Shown here piece by piece: positions 1 to 5,134 of a stretch of 7,508 bases of DNA. This DNA comes from an uncultured Eubacteriales bacterium. Its GTDB lineage: Bacteria; Bacillota; Clostridia; Oscillospirales; CAG-272. The first letter of the stretch is position 1, and each line of letters opens with the position of its first letter. The DNA lies in contig URSW01000078.1 of NCBI GenBank assembly GCA_900550625.1, positions 1 to 7,508 of the forward strand. Direction: 5' to 3'. Under the pieces are notes generated by a model, which worked only from the letters and a program-made list of their open reading frames with translations, did no database searches and was not told the origin of the DNA. Made by a program: the position numbers and the translations under genes.

Positions 1-432
1 GTCGCGCATATTGGCGCGGAGCCACATGATCTTCGCGGCATCTCCCGCGGGGGTGAGCCGCCAGCCGCATTTTTTGTATATCGTTTCAGAGCCTACGGTG
101 CGGTCGAGCTCTTCACACTCGGCTACCGCACGGTTGTCCATCCATGTGATGACCTCCGAAAGTGCATTGCCGTATTTGTCGGCGGCGAGCATACTTGCTC
201 CCTGCGTCGAGAGGGATATCGCCGCGATCTGCGAACGGTCGATGTTTTCCGTCGCATGCCGTACCGCATATATTGCGGCATCCCACCAATCCGCAGCCTT
301 TTGGGAAACGAATCCCGCGCGATCGCAGATAAGCTCGTACTCCTTGTATCCGTTGCCGAGAATTTTTCCTTTTTCATCGCACACGATGGCTTTTGTTCCG
401 GTGGTGCCTACGTCAAGTCCGATAACAAGCAT
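1..432 (-). CDS. FGGY-family carbohydrate kinase, N-terminal part (runs off left edge)
   Basis: This is the first 144 codons of a leftward gene cut by the window edge. The FGGY family phosphorylates sugars such as xylulose, ribulose, gluconate or glycerol with ATP in the cytoplasm. Visible signs are the N-terminal phosphate-binding motif IGLDVGTTGTKA (residues 4-15), QKAADWW (44-50), TWMDNRA (96-102) in the sugar-binding part of the FGGY-N domain, and CGWRLTPAGDAAKIMWLR (122-139). The overall pattern resembles xylulokinase. However, the E. coli XylB motif GQMHG is replaced here by STQGASM (75-81), so the substrate is not fixed. The ATG at 432-430 was chosen because GGGGAG (441-446) sits about 8 bases upstream and the first residues match the family start. 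A sigma-A-like promoter lies upstream. The ATP-binding C-terminal domain is outside the window. The family is clear; the substrate is inferred only weakly. Confidence 0.9.
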   Translation of the reverse strand, partial: MLVIGLDVGTTGTKAIVCDEKGKILGNGYKEYELICDRAGFVSQKAADWWDAAIYAVRHATENIDRSQIAAISLSTQGASMLAADKYGNALSEVITWMDNRAVAECEELDRTVGSETIYKKCGWRLTPAGDAAKIMWLRANMRD

Positions 433-471
433 TGTTGTTTCTCCCCGTGAAGGTTATTTTTTACTGTACAA

Positions 472-500
472 ATGATACCACAAAAAGCTTCGGATATCAA
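472..500 (-). promoter_or_regulatory. Sigma-A-like promoter for the FGGY kinase
   Basis: Read leftward there is a -35 box TTGATA (500-495), a 17-base spacer and a -10 box TATCAT (477-472). This predicts a start near 465 and a leader of about 33 bases before the kinase ATG. The -35 box lies in the loop of the inverted repeat at 482-518 and the spacer covers one of its arms. Protein binding or DNA structure at the dyad could therefore control this promoter. The boxes are seen directly; activity is inferred. Confidence 0.6.
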
Positions 501-518
501 TAGAAACCGAAGCTTTTT
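482..518. repeat. Perfect 12-bp inverted repeat, possible bidirectional terminator or operator
   Basis: AAAAAGCTTCGG (482-493) pairs perfectly with CCGAAGCTTTTT (507-518) around a 13-base loop. Both strands show a GC-containing stem followed by five T, which is the form of a bidirectional rho-independent terminator. It lies between two divergent promoters, where no obvious transcript ends. It overlaps the leftward kinase promoter, with the -35 box in the loop. It may insulate the two directions, or act as an operator. Confidence 0.65.
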
Positions 519-559
519 CGAAAATGCGCCGAGAAAATATTTATTATCGGGATTCGGTA

Positions 560-588
560 TTGATAAATCCGGGACGCGATATTATGAT
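560..588 (+). promoter_or_regulatory. Sigma-A-like promoter for the HD gene and mnmA
   Basis: There is a -35 box TTGATA (560-565), a 17-base spacer and a -10 box TATGAT (583-588). Transcription would begin near 595, giving a leader of about 50 bases before the GTG at 647. It is the only good rightward promoter I see ahead of the HD gene. No stronger one is apparent before mnmA, so it probably drives both. The boxes are seen directly; use is inferred. Confidence 0.65.
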
Positions 589-842
589 AAACATATCGAA
601 ACGGTAGGTTTATCTGAGACCCGGTAAGCCGCCGGATAAAAAGGACGTGATTACAAGAGAAGAAGCGTGGGAACTGCTTACGGAATTCAACAAAGAGCAC
701 TTTCATCTGAAACACGCCGTGACGGTCGAAGGAGTTATGAGGTATTTTGCGCGGGAGCTCGGCTGCGCGGACGAAGAGGATTTCTGGGGGGGGACTTCTG
801 CACGATCTCGATTTTGAAAAATATCCCGATCTGTACTGCATT

Positions 843-854
843 AAGGAGTAGGAG
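843..854 (+). promoter_or_regulatory. Internal Shine-Dalgarno overlapping the in-frame TAG
   Basis: AAGGAGTAGGAG contains two Shine-Dalgarno cores flanking the TAG at 849-851, followed by ATA and the ATG at 858. The first core has normal spacing (9 bases) to that ATG. This could permit re-initiation on the second part of the HD gene. The motif is seen directly; use is inferred. Confidence 0.4.
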
Positions 855-857
855 ATA

Positions 858-1205
858 ATGCGCTCGCGCGGTATCGACGAAAGGCTGATTCATGCCGTGG
901 CAAGCCACGGGTATATGCTTACGGTTGATGTGAAGCCGGAGCATGAGATGGAGAAGGTGTTTTACGCGATCGATGAGCTTACCGGGCTTATCGGCGCGGC
1001 GGCGCTCGTCCGTCCTTCGAAGAGCGTCTCCGACCTCGAGGTGAAGTCGGTGAAGAAGAAGTATAGAACTTCCGCCTTCGCCGCCGGATGCTCGCGCGAG
1101 GTGATAGAAAGAGGCGCCGAGATGCTCGGATGGGAGCTTGACGACCTGATCGACCGCACGATTCTTGCGATGAGAAGCTGCGAGAAGGATTACGAAAGCA
1201 TCTGA
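858..1205 (+). CDS. C-terminal part of the HD phosphohydrolase, possibly translated separately
   Basis: This 115-codon open frame is the downstream portion of the broken HD gene. It starts with MRSRGIDERLIHAVASHGY. The ATG at 858 is preceded by AAGGAG (843-848, 9 bases away) and AGGAG (850-854, too close), so ribosomes could begin here. It carries the later metal-ligand region (HAVASHGY, residues 13-20) and YAIDELTGLIGAAAL (near 36-50), but lacks the first His and the HD pair. It would not be an active enzyme alone unless it pairs with an N-terminal fragment. Codon use and family-type residues remain intact to the stop. That suggests either a recent disruption, an assembly error, or retained function. 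It is listed separately because its start is supported independently. Confidence 0.45.
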   Translation: MRSRGIDERLIHAVASHGYMLTVDVKPEHEMEKVFYAIDELTGLIGAAALVRPSKSVSDLEVKSVKKKYRTSAFAAGCSREVIERGAEMLGWELDDLIDRTILAMRSCEKDYESI

Positions 1206-1237
1206 GAGGGAAAGCGTACCGCAAGAGGAATGAAAGG

Positions 1238-2320
1238 ATGAATAAAAAAGCGATAGTTGCCATGAGCGGCGGGGTCGATTCCTCGGTCGCCGCATACCTG
1301 ATGAAGAAGAGCGGATTTGACTGCGTCGGGGTTACAATGAAGCTTTTCGAAAACGAAGACGTCTGCGTTTCGCGGGAAAGGGGATGCTGCTCGGCTGACG
1401 ATGCCGAGGATGCGCGGAGCGTGGCGTACAGGCTCGGTATGCCGTTCTACGTCTTTAACTTTGCCGAGGATTTCAGACGCGAGGTTATCGAAAGATTCGT
1501 GCAATCATACGAAAACGGCACCACTCCGAATCCGTGCATAGACTGCAACCGCTTCCTGAAATTCGACAGGCTTTACAGACGCGGACGCGAGCTCGGCTTC
1601 GATTACACCGCGACGGGGCACTATGCGAGAATCGAGCGCGATTCTTCCGGGAGATATCTTCTGAAAAAGGCGTATGACCTCAATAAGGATCAAAGCTACG
1701 TCCTCTATGCGATGACGCAGGAGCAGCTCGCACATACGAAATTTCCGCTCGGTGAGCTTACGAAGCCGAAAGTTCGAAGGATCGCCGAGGAGAGGGGCTT
1801 TCTGAACGCAAAAAAACGCGACAGTCAGGATATCTGCTTCGTCGTGAACGGAAGATACGCGGATTTTATCGAATCATATACGAAAAAATCCCTCTTGCCC
1901 GGCGATTTCGTCGATTGCCGCGGGAATGTCCTCGGACGTCATCGCGGCATTGCAAGATATACCGTGGGACATCGGCGCGGGCTCGGGATTTCGTTCGGCG
2001 AAGCACTTTACGTCTGCAAGACCGATCCTGCCTCAAACACGGTCACGCTCGGCAGGGAAGAGGAGCTTTATTCAAAGACGCTCACCGCGGACAATATCAA
2101 CCTCATTGCCTGCGAAAACATCGAACGGCCGATGCGGCTGAGCGCAAAAATACGCTACGGTCAGAAAGAACGAAGCGCGACAGTCGTGCAGACGGGGACG
2201 GATGAGCTGACCGTCACGTTCGACGAGCCTCAGCGCGCCGTCTGCGCGGGTCAGGCGCTCGTCCTGTACGACGGAGATACGGTGATCGGCGGAGGGACGA
2301 TCTCGGGCTCGGCGCGATAG
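1238..2320 (+). CDS. mnmA: tRNA-uridine 2-sulfurtransferase MnmA
   Basis: MnmA (TrmU) uses ATP to activate U34 of tRNA Lys, Glu and Gln, then inserts sulfur received from a cysteine desulfurase, giving 2-thiouridine in the wobble base. It acts in the cytoplasm. The 360-residue length is typical. Visible motifs are the PP-loop SGGVDSS (10-16), CCSADDAEDAR (50-60), TPNPCIDCN with the catalytic Cys100 (96-104), ATGHYAR (125-131), KDQSYVLY (150-157), FPLGELTKPKVR (169-180), DSQDIC with the second active Cys200 (195-200), and YTVGHRRGLGI (241-251). The C-terminal beta-barrel ends naturally in GGGTI. The ATG at 1238 was chosen because AGAGGA (1224-1229) is 8 bases upstream and the PP-loop is at the usual depth. 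An upstream ATG (1230) hits a stop after two codons. It follows the HD gene by 32 bases and probably shares its promoter. No sulfur-donor gene is adjacent. The stop is TAG. Confidence 0.97.
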   Translation: MNKKAIVAMSGGVDSSVAAYLMKKSGFDCVGVTMKLFENEDVCVSRERGCCSADDAEDARSVAYRLGMPFYVFNFAEDFRREVIERFVQSYENGTTPNPCIDCNRFLKFDRLYRRGRELGFDYTATGHYARIERDSSGRYLLKKAYDLNKDQSYVLYAMTQEQLAHTKFPLGELTKPKVRRIAEERGFLNAKKRDSQDICFVVNGRYADFIESYTKKSLLPGDFVDCRGNVLGRHRGIARYTVGHRRGLGISFGEALYVCKTDPASNTVTLGREEELYSKTLTADNINLIACENIERPMRLSAKIRYGQKERSATVVQTGTDELTVTFDEPQRAVCAGQALVLYDGDTVIGGGTISGSAR

Positions 2321-2433
2321 TTTCGTTACGGCTTTGACATGACGCTTTGCGCCGTACCGACGGATTTTCGCCGCTGCGCCGATCGCCTCGCGCCAAGTGC
2401 CCGAATGCTTTACGCAATATCCGATACGGAAAG

Positions 2434-2467
2434 AAAAATTCCGACGTTTTTCTGCGTCGGAATTTTT
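2434..2467 (+). terminator. Rho-independent terminator after mnmA
   Basis: A perfect 13-bp stem pairs 2434-2446 with 2455-2467. Its GC core is CCGACG/CGTCGG, the loop is 8 bases, and the right arm merges into six T (2463-2468). It lies 114 bases after the mnmA stop. The left arm starts with five A, so it could also stop leftward transcription. The 113 bases between stop and stem hold only a weak 6-bp inverted repeat (TACGGC 2327-2332 / GCCGTA 2351-2356). Confidence 0.9.
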
Positions 2468-2477
2468 TATCTTCTTC

Positions 2478-2506
2478 TTGCGCTTTGGCAGGGAATATGT
2501 TATAAA
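2478..2506 (+). promoter_or_regulatory. Sigma-A-like promoter for the TRIC-type membrane protein
   Basis: There is a -35 box TTGCGC (2478-2483), a 17-base spacer and a -10 box TATAAA (2501-2506). It sits just after the mnmA terminator and about 36 bases before the TTG start at 2542. The -10 box is good; the -35 box matches only in its first half. Confidence 0.55.
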
Positions 2507-2526
2507 TAAATGCATACGTTTGTTTT

Positions 2527-2533
2527 GGAGGAG
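2527..2533 (+). promoter_or_regulatory. Strong ribosome binding site that fixes a TTG start
   Basis: GGAGGAG ends 8 bases before TTG at 2542. The codons after it (TTG AAG GGT GAA CTG CTT TTT) match a normal beginning for the following membrane protein. This site therefore argues against the GTG at 2607, which has no comparable site and would remove most of the first membrane segment. Confidence 0.75.
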
Positions 2534-2541
2534 CTGATCTT

Positions 2542-3191
2542 TTGAAGGGTGAACTGCTTTTTTCGTTGAGCTTATCGGCATTGTTGCGTTTTCCGTTTCG
2601 GGCGCGGTGAGTGCGTTCAGAAAGCAAATGGATCTTTTCGGAATAATTATGCTCGGCGCGTGTACGGCGCTCGGCGGAGGAGTTCTGCGCGATATCATGC
2701 TCGGAATAACGCCGCCCGCGATGTTTGAAAATCCCGTTTATGCCGCCGTCGCCGCATTGGCGTCGCTCGCGGTCTTTATCCCGCAGGTCCGGCGCCTGAT
2801 CGGAGGGAACCGCGCCTACGAGATCGTCATGCTCGTCATGGATTCGCTCGGGCTCGGCGTTTTCACCGTCGTCGGAATACAGACCGCGCTTGAGAAAAGC
2901 GGGGATTACGGTCCGTTTCTTCTCGTCTGCGTCGGTGTGCTCACGGGAGTCGGCGGAGGAGTTCTGCGAGATGTTCTGGCAGGTGAGCGCCCGTATGTTT
3001 TCGTGAAGCATTTTTATGCATGTGCGTCGCTCATCGGTGCGGTGCTTTGCGTCTTTTTAAGAAATTACATAGGTCTCACCGCAGCATCGTTTATCGGCGG
3101 CTCGGCAGTCGTCGCGCTGAGACTCCTGGCGGCGGCATTCCGGTGGAAGCTGCCGAAGCCCGGACACGGCGATATGCAGGACGGTTTATAA
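2542..3191 (+). CDS. TRIC/UPF0126-type small membrane protein with an apparent frameshift near its start
   Basis: This is a polytopic inner-membrane protein of the UPF0126 group. Its two-repeat fold is related to trimeric intracellular cation channels; some members have been linked to glycine transport. The ion or solute here is unknown. Translation from TTG 2542 gives MKGELLF, then the frame is lost at six T (2558-2563). One more T would give MKGELLFFVELIGIVAFSVSGAVSAF and continue uninterrupted to TAA 3191, 216 residues in all, a usual length. The uninterrupted part starts at GTG 2607 (194 codons) and lacks most of the first helix. Each half carries the family motif GGGVLRD (residues 45-51 and 138-144 of the restored protein), with MDLFGIIMLG and MDSLGLGVFTVVG helices before them. 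The tail KLPKPGHGDMQDGL is polar. It is convergent with the ABC genes, and I see no terminator after it. The lesion may be real or a homopolymer reading error. Confidence 0.85.
2671..2968 (+). repeat. 19-base direct repeat coding the two GGGVLRD motifs
   Basis: TCGGCGGAGGAGTTCTGCG occurs at 2671-2689 and again at 2950-2968, 279 bases (exactly 93 codons) apart. Both copies encode the GGGVLR of the internal protein repeat. The two-fold protein repeat is a family trait; identity at DNA level over 19 bases goes beyond what the protein requires. Confidence 0.9.
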
Positions 3192-3330
3192 AACGCGGGA
3201 AATCGGCAGAACGGAAGATTACTCGATTGCCCGTCGCGGCAGCTTATTTTTGAGAAATGTCATGCCGACGAAATCCGCTTTCACGCGCCGACCGTTTGAA
3301 AATGTCCCGTTTATAACCTGTATTGCCGCA

Positions 3331-5100
3331 TCACTGATACTTTTCAGCCTGCATGTTGAAGATCTGTGCATATTTCCCGCCGGCTTCCATCAATTCGGAA
3401 TGAGACCCCTCTTCGATTATTTTTCCGCCGTCAAACATATATATTTTGTCCATTGCGCATGTCGTCGACAGCCGATGCGATATGATGATCACGGTCTTTT
3501 CCTTCGAGTGCTTTGCAAGATTAATACTGAGATCGTGTTCCGCCTTCGGATCGAGAGCGGCAGAAGGCTCATCCATTATTATTACATCAAAAGGAGATGC
3601 AAAGATTCGGGAAATGGCGACCTTCTGCGATTCTCCGCCGGACAGATTGACACCGTCTTTGTAAAACTCTTTTGTCATTTCGGAACAGATCCCGTCGGGC
3701 AATGTCTGCAACTTGCTTTCAAAGCAAGCGTTTTCCAATGCATACCGTATTCTGCTTTCGTCGGATTCTTCGAATTTGTCACGCAGAACATTTTCGGAAA
3801 GCGGCAGCGCAAAAATTCGGTAGTCCTGCAAAACAACGCCTATTCTCGAATGTATGGAGGCACTGTCAAACTCTTCAATGCTTTTTCCGTTGTACAGGAT
3901 CTCACCCTGCTCGGGATTGTAAAGGTGTAAAAGCAGATTGATCAATGTGCTTTTGCCGGCTCCGTTGTATCCGACGATTGCGATCTTTTCACCGCGATTG
4001 ATCTTCATGCTTATGTTGTTCAGAACAGTTTTGCCGGGCACATATCCGAAGGATACATTTTTCAGCTCCATAGACTGAAACGCAGGAGCAGCTATGTCCC
4101 CGAAACGCACGGCGGAGCAATATGACATGTACTTTCTAATCTGCCCGATATACAGACCGTGCTGACTGTATTTTAAAAATAAATCTATTACACCCTGTAT
4201 GCGGTAGCGGAGAGACCAAAATGCGGTAAAAGCAACTGCCAGCGATGCCATTCCCAATGTCTTTTGAACGATTATCTGATAAAATAAAATTCCGTATACG
4301 ATGGGCTGCATGATACCGGACAGCAGGTTGAACGGGATAATGTATTTCAGCAGCTTTGAATTGTACTTAATATGTGTATCCTTGATTTGCTTTTGGTTTT
4401 CGGTGTACTTTTCGGAGAGAATCTCCGAAACGCGGCTTGTGCGCATATCCTTCGCATAATCGGGGGTGTTGAATAATGACTCGTAATAAGCATTTTTTCG
4501 ATTAAACGGAGTCAAAGCAAGCTTTCGCTTCAGGTCGGATTTTATCCAAAATCTTTGCAGAACAATATGTATAATACTCGTCAGCACTGCAACGATCGCA
4601 AGAACGGGGCTCACCGATGCCATAACGCCCGAAGAAATAACGAAAGCAAGAACGTGCTGAAAAGTGTTCGAAATACTGTCGACAACTCCCGCCAGCTGAG
4701 AGTCGCATTCGCTCATCGCCCAGACAAAATCGTTGTAAAACTCCGGATTGTTGTAGCAGTCCAAATCAAGCTCCGCATTCTTTTCAAACAGGATTCTGTT
4801 TACGCCGTACTGCAGGCGGGCGCGCAGCTTCGGTCTGAATACGCTTGTGTACCATTGCGACCAGAATTGATATAAAACCGTCAGTATAAGCATAATTCCG
4901 ACGATCCGAAGAATTTCGGAGAAATCTCCGTCCTCAAACAGCGCATTATAAAAGATCTGTGTAAAAACGACCGCTGCCGATCCCCATATTCCCAAAAGGA
5001 TACCGTACACGATTTCCCACAGGAGATAATGCGGAGAACACGTCCGAATCAGTTTCAATGCGTAGCATATGTTGCTTACGGTACCGTGGTTATTTTTCAT
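3331..5100 (-). CDS. ABC exporter half-transporter (permease plus ATPase), second gene of the pair
   Basis: A 589-residue fused half-transporter of the exporter type, in the cytoplasmic membrane. The N-terminal membrane domain has hydrophobic segments near 25-50, 64-82, 145-182, 252-278 and 284-300. DCYNNPEFYNDF (114-125) and PDYAKDMRTSRVSE (213-226) have counterparts in the partner protein. The ATPase domain shows Walker A GYNGAGKST (377-385), Q-loop Gln425, signature LSGGE (486-490), Walker B VIIMDE with catalytic Glu511, D-loop SAALDP and switch His542. The site residues look fully consensus. There is no N-terminal C39 peptidase and no signal for a particular substrate. The ATG at 5100 follows AGAGGA (5110-5115) by 9 bases and lies 34 bases after the upstream ABC gene, so the two are co-transcribed and likely form a heterodimer. 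Sampled GC is clearly below that of mnmA. The substrate (drug, peptide or lipid) is unknown. Confidence 0.93.
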   Translation of the reverse strand: MKNNHGTVSNICYALKLIRTCSPHYLLWEIVYGILLGIWGSAAVVFTQIFYNALFEDGDFSEILRIVGIMLILTVLYQFWSQWYTSVFRPKLRARLQYGVNRILFEKNAELDLDCYNNPEFYNDFVWAMSECDSQLAGVVDSISNTFQHVLAFVISSGVMASVSPVLAIVAVLTSIIHIVLQRFWIKSDLKRKLALTPFNRKNAYYESLFNTPDYAKDMRTSRVSEILSEKYTENQKQIKDTHIKYNSKLLKYIIPFNLLSGIMQPIVYGILFYQIIVQKTLGMASLAVAFTAFWSLRYRIQGVIDLFLKYSQHGLYIGQIRKYMSYCSAVRFGDIAAPAFQSMELKNVSFGYVPGKTVLNNISMKINRGEKIAIVGYNGAGKSTLINLLLHLYNPEQGEILYNGKSIEEFDSASIHSRIGVVLQDYRIFALPLSENVLRDKFEESDESRIRYALENACFESKLQTLPDGICSEMTKEFYKDGVNLSGGESQKVAISRIFASPFDVIIMDEPSAALDPKAEHDLSINLAKHSKEKTVIIISHRLSTTCAMDKIYMFDGGKIIEEGSHSELMEAGGKYAQIFNMQAEKYQ

Positions 5101-5134
5101 TGCAGTTGATCCTCTCGTTTTGACCTTATCTGTG

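Larger units (their letters stand above)
647..1205 (+). pseudogene. HD-domain phosphohydrolase, disrupted by a frameshift and an in-frame TAG
   Basis: Joined across two lesions, this encodes a small single-domain HD-superfamily protein of the type common in Clostridia. The family are metal-dependent phosphohydrolases; this member's substrate is unknown. The first part (GTG 647 to TGA 815-817, 56 codons) reads VITREEAWELL, then HFHLKHAVTVEGVMRYFARELG. The frame changes at eight G (786-793). It resumes in the next frame with LLHDLDFEKYPDLYCIKE (795-848), which contains the HD pair. A TAG (849-851) follows, and the same frame continues with EIM, HAVASHGY, YAIDELTGLIGAAALVRPSKS and KKYRTSAFAAGCSREVIERGAEMLGWELDDLIDRT to TGA 1203-1205. 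The metal-ligand H, HD and D all survive. AGGA is only one base from the GTG, so that start is uncertain. An upstream in-frame CTG (614) is a weak alternative. The next gene starts 32 bases later. Sequence error is possible for the frameshift. Confidence 0.85.

Noticed and set aside
497..841. Leftward 114-codon open frame opposite the HD gene.
   Set aside because: Its composition is unnatural, it has no ribosome binding site, and the opposite strand has clear family motifs. It is a shadow.
735..1295. Leftward 186-codon open frame across the HD gene and mnmA start.
   Set aside because: It lies antisense to well-supported coding sequence and is full of Arg, Ser and His typical of shadow frames.
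2318..2509. Frame stays open for 62 codons after the mnmA TAG, which with the HD-gene TAG might suggest TAG is read as an amino acid.
   Set aside because: MnmA already ends at its normal family length with the usual GGGTI tail. The extension runs through the terminator hairpin and promoter and resembles no protein, so TAG acts as a stop here.
2214..3011. Leftward 265-codon open frame opposite the TRIC-type gene.
   Set aside because: It crosses the mnmA end, a terminator and a promoter, and its residues are low-complexity and charged. It is antisense to two recognised genes.
3192..3330. Search for a terminator or attachment site between the convergent genes.
   Set aside because: I found only imperfect short pairings and no copy of the tRNA-Val 3' end, so nothing is called here.
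3250..3930. Rightward 226-codon open frame.
   Set aside because: It lies opposite the ATPase domain of the second ABC gene, whose motifs are all present, so it is a shadow.
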